Assembly (NCBI RefSeq): GCF_016775705.1
Contig: NZ_CP068760.1
Location: 3,472,001-3,536,000 of the forward strand
Length of the DNA stretch: 64,000 nt
From: Chryseobacterium cucumeris
GTDB lineage: Bacteria > Bacteroidota > Bacteroidia > Flavobacteriales > Weeksellaceae
Direction: 5' to 3'
Made by a program: the position numbers and the translations under genes. Each line of letters starts with the position of its first letter. Positions within the stretch are counted from its first letter, which is position 1. This document shows, piece after piece, positions 45,633 to 54,100 of this stretch. A model generated the notes under the pieces. The model saw only the letters and a list, made by a program, of their open reading frames with translations, was not told the origin of the DNA and did not search any database.

Positions 45633-45834
45633 GACTTAGGAATCAGGAGCGTTAAGAAAATTTCAATGTAATCCATTAAAAAATTTCCACTGTCTGAGCA
45701 TGGGACTTACTCAGAACCGAAGCAGAACCGAATGATCCATGCGAGTTTGGAAATTTTAGGATTCCATTTAAATTTTTAGCGGATGATTCCCCATCTTGAA
45801 CTTTTGCATACTTTTGCTTCAAGGCAAAAGTATA
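45633..45834 (+). repeat. 202-bp structured repeat, copy 2
   Basis: A full copy from GACTTAGGAATCAGG to AAAAGTATA, with the short TTCAAG loop in the final ACTTTTGC/GCAAAAGT hairpin. Confidence 0.88.
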
Positions 45835-45835
45835 A

Positions 45836-46033
45836 ATGAAAATCATATTAAATATTTTACAAATTATTTGTTTTACTTCTTTTTTAATCTGTGTCTTTTA
45901 TTTATTAATGGTATTAGCCAGCAGTCACAACATTCCTCTTCGTGTATATCTGAAAATAGTCATTGCAATTCTAATTTCTATAATCCTATATTTCTATCTG
46001 CGATATATTAAAAAGAAAAGGTTCGGCAGCTAG
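45836..46033 (+). CDS. 65-aa two-helix membrane protein, copy 1
   Basis: The product has two hydrophobic segments (ILNILQIICFTSFLICVFYL and LKIVIAILISIILYFYLRYI) and a basic tail KKKRFGS. The same protein, from identical DNA, is encoded at 46949-47146. The ATG lies one base after the repeat's end hairpin. The family is not known to me. It is either a small membrane peptide gene carried by the repeat unit or a fortuitous frame preserved by recent duplication. Confidence 0.5.
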   Translation: MKIILNILQIICFTSFLICVFYLLMVLASSHNIPLRVYLKIVIAILISIILYFYLRYIKKKRFGS

Positions 46034-46118
46034 TCTCACCTAGAGCATGGTTATAAATAGAACAAGAGATAGTATTAGTTTCTAGTATTAAAAATTAACA
46101 TGCTACTTATTAATATCT

Positions 46119-46319
46119 GACTTAGGAATCAGGAGCGTTAAGAAAATTTGAATGTAATCCGTTAAAAAATTTCCACTGTCTGAGCATGGGACTTACTCAG
46201 AACCGAAGCAGAACCGAATGATCCATGCGAGTTTGGAAATTTTAGGATTCCATTTAAATTTTTAGCGGATGATTCCCGTCTTGAACTTTTGCATACTTTT
46301 GTTTCAAGACAAAAGTATA
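46119..46319 (+). repeat. 202-bp structured repeat, copy 3
   Basis: A full copy; the final hairpin uses TTTCAAGAC in place of TTCAAGGC. Confidence 0.88.
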
Positions 46320-46320
46320 A

Positions 46321-46422
46321 ATGAAAATCATATTAAATATTTCCCAAGTTATTGTTTTACTTCTTTTTTGTATATGTCACTTATTTATTCATGGTATTAA
46401 CCGCCAGTCATTTAAAAAGTAG
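46321..46422 (+). CDS. Small hydrophobic ORF after repeat copy 3 (33 aa)
   Basis: The ORF reads MKIILNISQVIVLLLFCICH and ends INRQSFKK. Its start aligns with the 65-aa ORFs, but it ends like the 31-aa ORF after copy 1. Translation is not shown. Confidence 0.35.
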   Translation: MKIILNISQVIVLLLFCICHLFIHGINRQSFKK

Positions 46423-46437
46423 TATGTACTAATGTAC

Positions 46438-46638
46438 GACTTAGGAATCAGGAGCGTTAAGAAAATTTCAATGTAATCCGTTAAAAAATTTCCACTGTCT
46501 GAGCATGGGACTTACTCAGCTCCGAAGCAGAACCGGATGATCCATGCGAGTTTGGAAATTTTAGGATTCCATTTAAATTTTTAGCGGATGATTCCAGTCT
46601 TGAACTTTTGTATACTTTTGTTTCAAGACAAAAGTATA
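46438..46638 (+). repeat. 202-bp structured repeat, copy 4
   Basis: A full copy with a few substitutions (ACTCAGCTCCGAAGC where others have ACTCAGAACCGAAGC). Confidence 0.88.
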
Positions 46639-46639
46639 A

Positions 46640-46690
46640 ATGAAAATCATATTAAATATTTTACAAATTATTTGTTTTACTTATTTTTAA
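46640..46690 (+). pseudogene. Short hydrophobic ORF remnant after repeat copy 4 (16 aa)
   Basis: This begins MKIILNILQIICFTYF and stops at TAA. The following DNA still aligns with the other units, so this looks like a degenerate copy. Confidence 0.35.
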
Positions 46691-46746
46691 TCTGTGTATT
46701 TTAGGCAACAGTCATTTAAAAAGTAGTATGTTACTCATTAATGCCC

Positions 46747-46947
46747 GACTTAGGAATCAGGAGCGTTAAGAAAATTTCAATGTAATCCGTTAAAAAATTT
46801 CCACTGTCTGAGCATGGGACTTGCTCAGAAGCGAAGCAGAATCGAACGATCCATGCGAGTTTGGAAATTTTAGGATTCCATTTAAATTTTTAGCGGATGA
46901 TTCCCGTCTTGAACTTTTGTATACTTTTGTTTCAAGACAAAAGTATA
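46747..46947 (+). repeat. 202-bp structured repeat, copy 5
   Basis: A full copy, directly followed by the second 65-aa ORF. Confidence 0.88.
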
Positions 46948-46948
46948 A

Positions 46949-47146
46949 ATGAAAATCATATTAAATATTTTACAAATTATTTGTTTTACTTCTTTTTTAA
47001 TCTGTGTCTTTTATTTATTAATGGTATTAGCCAGCAGTCACAACATTCCTCTTCGTGTATATCTGAAAATAGTCATTGCAATTCTAATTTCTATAATCCT
47101 ATATTTCTATCTGCGATATATTAAAAAGAAAAGGTTCGGCAGCTAG
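46949..47146 (+). CDS. 65-aa two-helix membrane protein, copy 2
   Basis: This encodes the same 65 residues as 45836-46033 and is identical at the DNA level as far as I can read. Identity continues about 27 bases past the stop and then jumps into repeat copy 6, so it is a recent segmental duplication of unit 2 with a deletion at its right end. Confidence 0.5.
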   Translation: MKIILNILQIICFTSFLICVFYLLMVLASSHNIPLRVYLKIVIAILISIILYFYLRYIKKKRFGS

Positions 47147-47170
47147 TCTCACCTAGAACATGGTTATAAA

Positions 47171-47364
47171 TTTCAATGTAATCCGTTAAAAAATTTCCAC
47201 TGTCTAAGCATGGGACTTGCTCAGAACCGAAGCGGAACCGGATGATCCATGCGAGTTTGGAAATTTTAGGATTCCATTTAAATTTTTAGCGGATGATTCC
47301 CGTCTTGAACTTTTGTATACTTTTGTTTGACTACTTCGAATCTTCGATTTCAAGGCAAAAGTAT
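47171..47364 (+). repeat. 202-bp structured repeat, copy 6 (left end missing)
   Basis: This starts at TTTCAATGTAATCC, lacking the first ~30 bases of the unit. Its end hairpin has the same long loop as copy 1. It is followed by ATGAAAATCAT and then unique DNA upstream of purB. Confidence 0.85.
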
Positions 47365-47424
47365 AAGTATAAATTATGAATGAAAATCATCCAAACTGGA
47401 TTTTCAACTCTCAATGAAAAACCG

Positions 47425-47432
47425 TATTTTTG
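47425..47432 (+). promoter_or_regulatory. Candidate -7 element for purB
   Basis: TATTTTTG matches TAnnTTTG, 24 bases before the purB ATG and about 60 bases after the repeat array. No clear -33 box is visible. Confidence 0.4.
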
Positions 47433-47456
47433 TACATCTAAAAAGTAAAAGAACGA

Positions 47457-48884
47457 ATGAATTCCTACAAAAATCCATTGGAAGAGCGCTACTCCAGTGA
47501 AGAAATGTTATTTAACTTCTCACACAATAACAAATTCCAGAATTGGAGAAAGCTTTGGATAGCTCTTGCTGAAATCGAAAAAGACCTTGGACTTGAAATT
47601 ACAGACGAGCAGATCGCTGAGTTAAAAGCTAATGCTGAAAACATCGATTATGAGAAAGCAGCAGAGTATGAAAAAAAATTCCGTCATGATGTAATGGCTC
47701 ACGTTCACGCTTATGGGGATGTGGCGCCTTCAGCAAAAGGAATTATCCACCTGGGAGCTACTTCAGCTTTTGTAGGAGACAATACAGACTTAATTCAGAT
47801 CCGTGACGGACTTTTAATCTTAAAGAAAAAGTTGGTTAACGTCATGAAGAACTTAGCAGACTTTGCTATTCAGTATAAAGACCTTCCCACTTTAGGGTTT
47901 ACACACTTCCAACCGGCTCAGCTGACAACAGTTGGGAAAAGAGCTACACTTTGGTTACAGAGTTTGGTTCTTGACATCGAAGAACTGGATTTCTTCCTTG
48001 AAACCCTTCGTTTCAGAGGAGTAAAAGGAACAACAGGAACAGCTGCCAGTTTCCTTGAGCTTTTCAACGGTGATTATTCCAAAGTAAAACACCTAGATAA
48101 AGAACTTTCAAAAAGATTCGGCTTCGATAAAGTTTTCGGAGTTTCCGGACAGACTTACGATAGAAAAATTGATGCGAAAGTAGTTGCTTTATTAGGAAAT
48201 ATTGCACAATCTGCGCATAAATTCACAAACGATTTACGTCTACTTCAAAACCTTAAGGAAATTGAAGAACCATTCGAGAAAAACCAGATCGGTTCATCGG
48301 CGATGGCTTACAAGCGTAATCCAATGAGAAGCGAAAGAATCGGAGCATTGGCAAAATATGTAATGTCTCTGACGACAAGTTCTGCAATGGTGGCCTCTAC
48401 ACAATGGTTTGAAAGAACATTGGACGACTCTGCCAACAAGAGATTAACCATTCCTCAGGCGTTTTTAGCCGTGGATGCTATTCTTTTGATCTGGAACAAC
48501 ATTCTGAACGGAATTGTAGTATATCCAAACAGAATCAACAAGCACATTATGGAAGAGCTTCCTTTCATGGCGACAGAATATATCATCATGGAAGAAGTAA
48601 AAGCAGGTGGTGACCGTCAGGAAATCCACGAGGTGATCAGAGTTCACTCTATGGAAGCTTCAAAGAAAGTGAAAGAAGAAGGAAAAGAAAACGACCTTAT
48701 CGAAAGAATCTTAAATGATGATTCTTTAAAACTAGACAAATCAAAACTGAAAGAAGTTTTAGATCCTAAAAACTTTATTGGTTTCGCGCCGATCCAGACG
48801 GAAGAATTCGTCAAGAACGAGGTACAGCCGATTATAGACCAAAACAAAGACTTAATAGGATTGGAAGCTGATCTTAAAGTATAA
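47457..48884 (+). CDS. purB: Adenylosuccinate lyase
   Basis: The 475-residue protein is a full-length fumarase/aspartase-superfamily lyase. The signature GSSAMAYKRNPMRSE is present, as are THFQPAQLTTVGKRA and the active-site His region HDVMAHVHAYG. The enzyme acts twice in purine synthesis, releasing fumarate from SAICAR and from adenylosuccinate. It is transcribed from its own promoter, just behind the repeat array. purL lies about 2.3 kb downstream, separated by two non-purine genes. Confidence 0.96.
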   Translation: MNSYKNPLEERYSSEEMLFNFSHNNKFQNWRKLWIALAEIEKDLGLEITDEQIAELKANAENIDYEKAAEYEKKFRHDVMAHVHAYGDVAPSAKGIIHLGATSAFVGDNTDLIQIRDGLLILKKKLVNVMKNLADFAIQYKDLPTLGFTHFQPAQLTTVGKRATLWLQSLVLDIEELDFFLETLRFRGVKGTTGTAASFLELFNGDYSKVKHLDKELSKRFGFDKVFGVSGQTYDRKIDAKVVALLGNIAQSAHKFTNDLRLLQNLKEIEEPFEKNQIGSSAMAYKRNPMRSERIGALAKYVMSLTTSSAMVASTQWFERTLDDSANKRLTIPQAFLAVDAILLIWNNILNGIVVYPNRINKHIMEELPFMATEYIIMEEVKAGGDRQEIHEVIRVHSMEASKKVKEEGKENDLIERILNDDSLKLDKSKLKEVLDPKNFIGFAPIQTEEFVKNEVQPIIDQNKDLIGLEADLKV

Positions 48885-48887
48885 AAC

Positions 48888-48914
48888 AATATGCAGTCTT
48901 TTCGGCTGCATATT
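48888..48914 (+). terminator. Hairpin after purB
   Basis: An 11-bp stem (AATATGCAGTC with GGCTGCATATT, one wobble) lies 4 bases after the purB stop and is followed by TTATTT. Confidence 0.75.
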
Positions 48915-48935
48915 TTATTTCCCACTCCAACTAAT

Positions 48936-49907
48936 ATGAAAAAACTACTACTAACCATTATATTAACACCAGTCATTTCTTTTTCTCAGACTAAAGAAGA
49001 TTTACATTATTTCAAATCCAAAGATTCTTTAGTAGGAGTAAAAGATAAAGCAGGAAAAATAATTGTTCCTGCACAGTTCAAAATCTTTTCATTTCTAAAA
49101 GATGGAGATCCTGTAGAAGGGGAAACCATTCTTTTTGATGGCAGTAAAGAAGGTGAAAAACCGGAGAAAAATGCATGGGGCTATGTGTATGACAGAAATG
49201 GGAAATTCCTGTATCAGCCTTTCCTTTTTGACAATGGGGCAGATTATTTCTCTGAAGGACTGAGAAGATTGGTTAAAAATGGTAAAGTAGGATTTGCAGA
49301 CCGAAACGGGAATACTGTTATTGTAGCTAAGCACGATTTTGCATTTCCTTTTAATTATGGATATGCTGCATTTTGTGACGGCTGTGACTGGGAAAAAACA
49401 AATGACGAGCACAGATCCATTGTAGGAGGAAAATGGGGCGTGATGAATGTCAAAGGAGAAACGGTTCAGCCATTGGCAAAACCATCAGAAAAGGATGTTG
49501 AAATAGATGGTAAATATTATCCTAATCAGTTTCAGTATAATGAAAAGGAGAAGAATATCCTTCAGTTCTTTGAAAAGCAGAAGAAAAAATTATCAGATCT
49601 TTATTATGTAAATTTTTACAGTAAACTGTCTGAAAAAGAAAAGAATCTTTTTTTTGAAATCGTAGAAAGACCAAAAGAAAACTTTCCGTATTATCAGGTG
49701 AATACCTATAATCACAAGAAGAAAGATTTGGATATGCTGTACCGTTTCAAATTCCTGGTTTCAGAAGATGGAAAAACATTTTATGCCATTGAGGATTTTA
49801 ATGAAAAGAAAGTTCCTTTTGAAAACTGGCTGAAAGAAGAAATAAAAAATGCAGAAGACTTTCAGAAAGAACATAAGGATAATCCGAATAAATTTATCAA
49901 TAAATAA
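48936..49907 (+). CDS. Secreted WG-repeat protein
   Basis: ATG at 48936 gives a signal peptide (MKKLLLTIILTPVISFSQ); the longer frame from 48891 would start inside the purB terminator. The 323-residue protein contains WG-type beta repeats (LVGVKDKAGKIIVPAQFK, AWGYVYDRNGKFLYQPF, VGFADRNGNTVIVAKHDFAF, KWGVMNVKGETVQPL), then a helical Lys/Glu-rich part. WG repeats are thought to mediate binding; no enzyme domain is seen. Confidence 0.83.
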   Translation: MKKLLLTIILTPVISFSQTKEDLHYFKSKDSLVGVKDKAGKIIVPAQFKIFSFLKDGDPVEGETILFDGSKEGEKPEKNAWGYVYDRNGKFLYQPFLFDNGADYFSEGLRRLVKNGKVGFADRNGNTVIVAKHDFAFPFNYGYAAFCDGCDWEKTNDEHRSIVGGKWGVMNVKGETVQPLAKPSEKDVEIDGKYYPNQFQYNEKEKNILQFFEKQKKKLSDLYYVNFYSKLSEKEKNLFFEIVERPKENFPYYQVNTYNHKKKDLDMLYRFKFLVSEDGKTFYAIEDFNEKKVPFENWLKEEIKNAEDFQKEHKDNPNKFINK

Positions 49908-50063
49908 TATAAAATTGGAAATTCGGCAGTTCAAATTTGAAGAACATATGACTTATTCCTTTAAATTTGTACAGAATAATGATTGGGAAGAAAATCTCTT
50001 TCAAAAATTTCCAATATAGATGGGTTTAAAGAAAAAAACTTTAACTCAGAAAAAGTAAAAAAG

Positions 50064-50099
50064 AAAAATAAATCTAATATTAAAAATCTGACATCTAAT
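50064..50099 (+). repeat. 36-bp direct repeat, left copy
   Basis: The sequence AAAAATAAATCTAATATT...CATCTAAT is repeated exactly at 51132-51167. The two copies bracket the nuclease gene. Confidence 0.85.
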
Positions 50100-50107
50100 T
50101 TTTAATA

Positions 50108-51139
50108 ATGTTACAGAATCAAAATCATCAACAATTAATGACCGATCTTAAGGAGCTGGTAGACAAGACAAGAAGTCAGGTCGCTGCTCAGGTAAACTCG
50201 GCAATGGTGGTTTTGTACTGGGAAATAGGAAAAAGAATAAATGAAGATGTTTTAGATAATAAGAGGGCAGAGTATGGTAAAGAAGTTATTGTACAAATCT
50301 CTCAACAACTTACGTTAGAATTTGGAAATTCATTTTCTGAGAAAAATATCCGAAAAATGATGCAGTTTGCGTCTGTTTTTAGTGATTTTAATATTGTCGC
50401 ATCAGCGATGCGACAATTATCATGGACTCACTTTCTGCTTCTCATTCCTATTTCACAAGATACTAAAAGAAACTTTTATCTTGAAGTTTGTAAAATTGAA
50501 AATTGGAGTGTCAGAGTCTTAAGAGAGAAAATCAATTCTCTGCTTTTTGAACGAACAGCAATAAGCAAAAAGCCTGAGGAAATAATAGATAAAGAACTGA
50601 AAAAATGGTCTGAAAATAATATTTCAAACCCTGATTTGGTTTTTAAAGATCCCTATTTTCTTGATTTTTTGGAATTGAAAGATACATTTTCTGAAAAAGA
50701 TTTAGAAGAAGCCATTATCGTGGAACTTCAAAAATTCATTTCTGAGTTGGGAAGTGATTTTGCATTTCTTTCAAGACAAAAAAGAATCACAATAGATAAT
50801 AGAGACTACTACCTGGATTTGCTTTTCTATCATAGGAAACTAAAATCTTTAGTCGTTATCGAACTAAAATTAGGTGAATTTGAAGCCAGCCATAAAGGGC
50901 AGATGGAGCTTTATCTCTCATACCTTAATAAATATGAAAAAGTAGAAGGTGAAAACCCTCCCATTGGTTTAATCCTTTGTTCCGGGAAAAATTCCGAACA
51001 TATAGAACTCATGAATCTGGAAGGGGATAATATAAAAGTAGCAGAATATTTACTTATCTTACCTTCAGAAAAAGTTTTGCTTGAAAAATTGCATCGTTCA
51101 ATAGAGATAGCAAGAAATAAATTTGAAAATAAAAAATAA
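50108..51139 (+). CDS. DUF1016/YhcG-type PDDEXK nuclease domain protein
   Basis: The 343-residue protein has the DUF1016 N-terminal domain (NSAMVVLYWEIGKRINEDVL, LSWTHFLLLIPI) and a C-terminal PDDEXK nuclease-like domain with YYLDLLFYHRKLKSLVVIELK; the Asp and the E-x-K of IELK are the expected catalytic positions. Related genes occur in mobile and defence-type contexts, but the function is not established. The gene lies exactly between two 36-bp direct repeats, the second of which forms the purL leader, so it looks like an inserted cassette. Confidence 0.9.
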   Translation: MLQNQNHQQLMTDLKELVDKTRSQVAAQVNSAMVVLYWEIGKRINEDVLDNKRAEYGKEVIVQISQQLTLEFGNSFSEKNIRKMMQFASVFSDFNIVASAMRQLSWTHFLLLIPISQDTKRNFYLEVCKIENWSVRVLREKINSLLFERTAISKKPEEIIDKELKKWSENNISNPDLVFKDPYFLDFLELKDTFSEKDLEEAIIVELQKFISELGSDFAFLSRQKRITIDNRDYYLDLLFYHRKLKSLVVIELKLGEFEASHKGQMELYLSYLNKYEKVEGENPPIGLILCSGKNSEHIELMNLEGDNIKVAEYLLILPSEKVLLEKLHRSIEIARNKFENKK

Positions 51140-51167
51140 ATCTAATATTAAAAATCTGACATCTAAT
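51132..51167 (+). repeat. 36-bp direct repeat, right copy (purL leader)
   Basis: The match to 50064-50099 is exact over 36 bases and includes the region immediately before, and the first two bases of, the purL ATG. Confidence 0.85.
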
Positions 51168-54100
51168 GTCTAATAACAAAAGAATTTTCGTAGAAAAAAG
51201 AGGAATTTTCGATGTTGAAAGTCCAAAAATTTTTGATGAAGTAAAAGCGGTTGTCCCGGCAGTTCAAAGTGTGAAAGTATACAATGTATATGATATTTTC
51301 AATCTGAACGACGGAGAATTTGAAAAAGTGGTAAACAACACTTTCGTAGACCCTGTTACTGATATTTTACATACAGAAAACCCTGCAAAGGCTATTCATT
51401 TCGGAATGGAATTTTTGCCGGGACAGTATGATCAGAGAGCAGACTCTGCGCAGCAGTGTATCGCTTTGCTGACTGAAAATGAAAAATCAAAAGTAAGAAG
51501 TGGAAAATTAATCGAATTTGAAGGAGTTTCTGAAGCGGATTTGGTTAAAATCAAAGACCTTCTGATCAACAAGGTAGAATCTCAGGAAAAGGACTTATCT
51601 ATTCTGGATATTCCTGCAGAGGAAATCCCATCAAAAGTAATCATCCACGAAAACTTCATCAATTTCAATGATGCAGAACTTGAAAGTTTCTATAACAACC
51701 ATGGTTTTGCATTAGGATTGGATGACTTGAAATTTATTCAGGAATATTTCAAAACTGAAGAGAGAAATCCTACGGAAACAGAATTAAAAGTATTAGACAC
51801 CTATTGGAGCGACCACTGTCGTCACACGACATTCGAAACAGAATTGTCAGATATTCAGTTTGAAGGTCAGTTCAAACGCACATTGGAAACTATTTTCAAT
51901 GATTATATCGAGAAAAGAAAATTCTTAGGCCGTGAGCTGAAGCCAATTTCCTTAATGGACCTTGCAACAGTATGCGGTAAATATTTCCATAAAACAGGGA
52001 ATCTTGATAACCTTGTTATTTCTGATGAGATCAATGCATGTACTATTCAGATCGAAGCAGAATATGACGGTAAAAAAGAACCTTGGTATTTATTATTCAA
52101 AAACGAAACGCACAATCACCCTACGGAAATTGAACCTTTCGGTGGAGCATCTACTTGTTTGGGAGGGGCAATCAGAGATCCATTATCCGGAAGATCTTTC
52201 GTTTTCCAGGCGATGAGATTAACGGGAGCTGCAGATGTTTTGGAATCTGTAGATAAGACATTACCAGGAAAATTACCTCAGAAAACGATTACAAAGCAGG
52301 CTGCCAACGGATATTCTTCTTACGGTAACCAGATTGGTCTTGCTACCACAATGGTTTCTGAAATCTATGACGAAGGCTATAAAGCTAAAAGAATGGAAGT
52401 TGGTTTCGTAACCGGAGCCGTTCCTGTAGATTGGGTAAGACGTGAGAAACCTGCTAACGGTGATTCAATCATCATTTTAGGAGGTGCAACAGGTCGTGAC
52501 GGAGTAGGAGGAGCAAGCGGAAGTTCAAAAGAGCAGGACGAAACTTCTATCCACACCATGAGTTCGGAAGTTCAGAAAGGAAATGCTGTAGAAGAGCGTA
52601 AAATCCAGAGATTATTCAGAAATCCTGAGGTAACGAAGCTGATCAAAAAATCAAACGACTTCGGAGCTGGAGGAGTTTCTGTGGCAATCGGTGAAATTGC
52701 AGACTCTTTAGAAGTAAACCTTGATGTATTACCATTAAAATATGAAGGATTAAACGGTACCGAACTGGCTATTTCCGAATCTCAGGAAAGAATGGCGGTA
52801 GTTGTGGATCCTCAGGATAAAGAAAAATTCATCAGATTCTGTGAAGCTGAAAACATTGTTGCCGTAGAAGTAGCAAAAGTGACAGATTCAGGAAGAATGC
52901 AGATGTTCTGGAAAGGAGACAAAATTGTAGACCTTTCAAGAGCTTTCTTAGATACCAACGGATGTTCAAAGTCTCAGGAAGTGAAAATCACTCACCTTGA
53001 AGAAGTAAAAGAAGAAACAAAAGCTTTCACAGCAGAAAACTTCCTGAACATCTTAAAAGATAAAAATGTAGCTTCTCAGAAAGGATTGCTTGAAATGTTC
53101 GACTCTTCAATCGGGGCAACAACAGTAGCTATGCCTTTAGGAGGGAAATATCAGCAGACCCTTATGGAAGGAAGTGTGCAGACACTACCGATCTTAGGAG
53201 CAAAAGATATTAAAACCGTTTCTCTGGCAAGCTGGGGATTCGATGCTGAAATCTCAAAACAAAATTCACTGTTAGGAGCATCTTATGCTGTCGTAGAGAG
53301 TGTGGCGAAGATTGTGGCGATGGGAGGTGATTATAAAAACATCAGATTAAGCTTCCAGGAATACTTCGAAAAATTAGGGCAAAATCCTGAAAAATGGGGT
53401 AAACCTTTGGCTTCACTTTTAGGAGCTTACGATGCACAGATCAATTTAGGTCTTGCAGCGATCGGAGGAAAAGATTCCATGAGCGGAACGTATCAGGATC
53501 TGAATGTTCCGCCAACCCTGATTTCTTTTGCATGTGCTAACGGAGACAAAGAAAATATCATTTCTCCTGAATTGAAAAGTGCAGGAAACAAACTGTATTT
53601 CTTCAATCATATTGCTCAGGAAAGCGGACTTCCAAACTATAATGCTTTAAAAGAAGCTTTTGAATTCATTTTCGAAAACATCAAAGCAGGAAAAATTGTT
53701 TCTGTAAAAACAGTGAAAGAAGGAGGTTTGGCTGTAGCTTTAGCAAAAATGAGCTTCGGAAACAGATTAGGTGTTGAAATCAATGCTGATGAAGCTGTTT
53801 TATTGGCTAAAAATATCGGTAGCCTGATCATTGAAGCTAAAGAAGAATTAAGCTCAGCTGCTCTTCAGTTGATCGGAGAAGTAAAAGATTCAGGGATTTT
53901 AAAGATTAATAATCTCGAAACCCGAATCACGAACCTCGAAGCCGCATATACCAATACATTTGAGAATCTCTTCCCAACACTAGAAAAAGAAAAGATCACG
54001 GTTGAAATTGATGAAAAATCAAACTCAATCCATCCAAGAAATATCATCATTAAAAAACATGGAATTGCACAGCCGAAAGTATTTGCTCCTGTATTCCCGG

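Noticed and set aside
45796..46011. Alternative 71-residue frame across the repeat end (also at 46897-47124)
   Set aside because: It starts within the structured repeat on a non-ATG or weak start and overlaps the better 65-aa frame with two clean transmembrane segments.
45280..47364. The repeat array as a CRISPR locus
   Set aside because: Units are about 200 bp and the intervals are homologous to each other, not unique 30-40-bp spacers. No cas genes are present.
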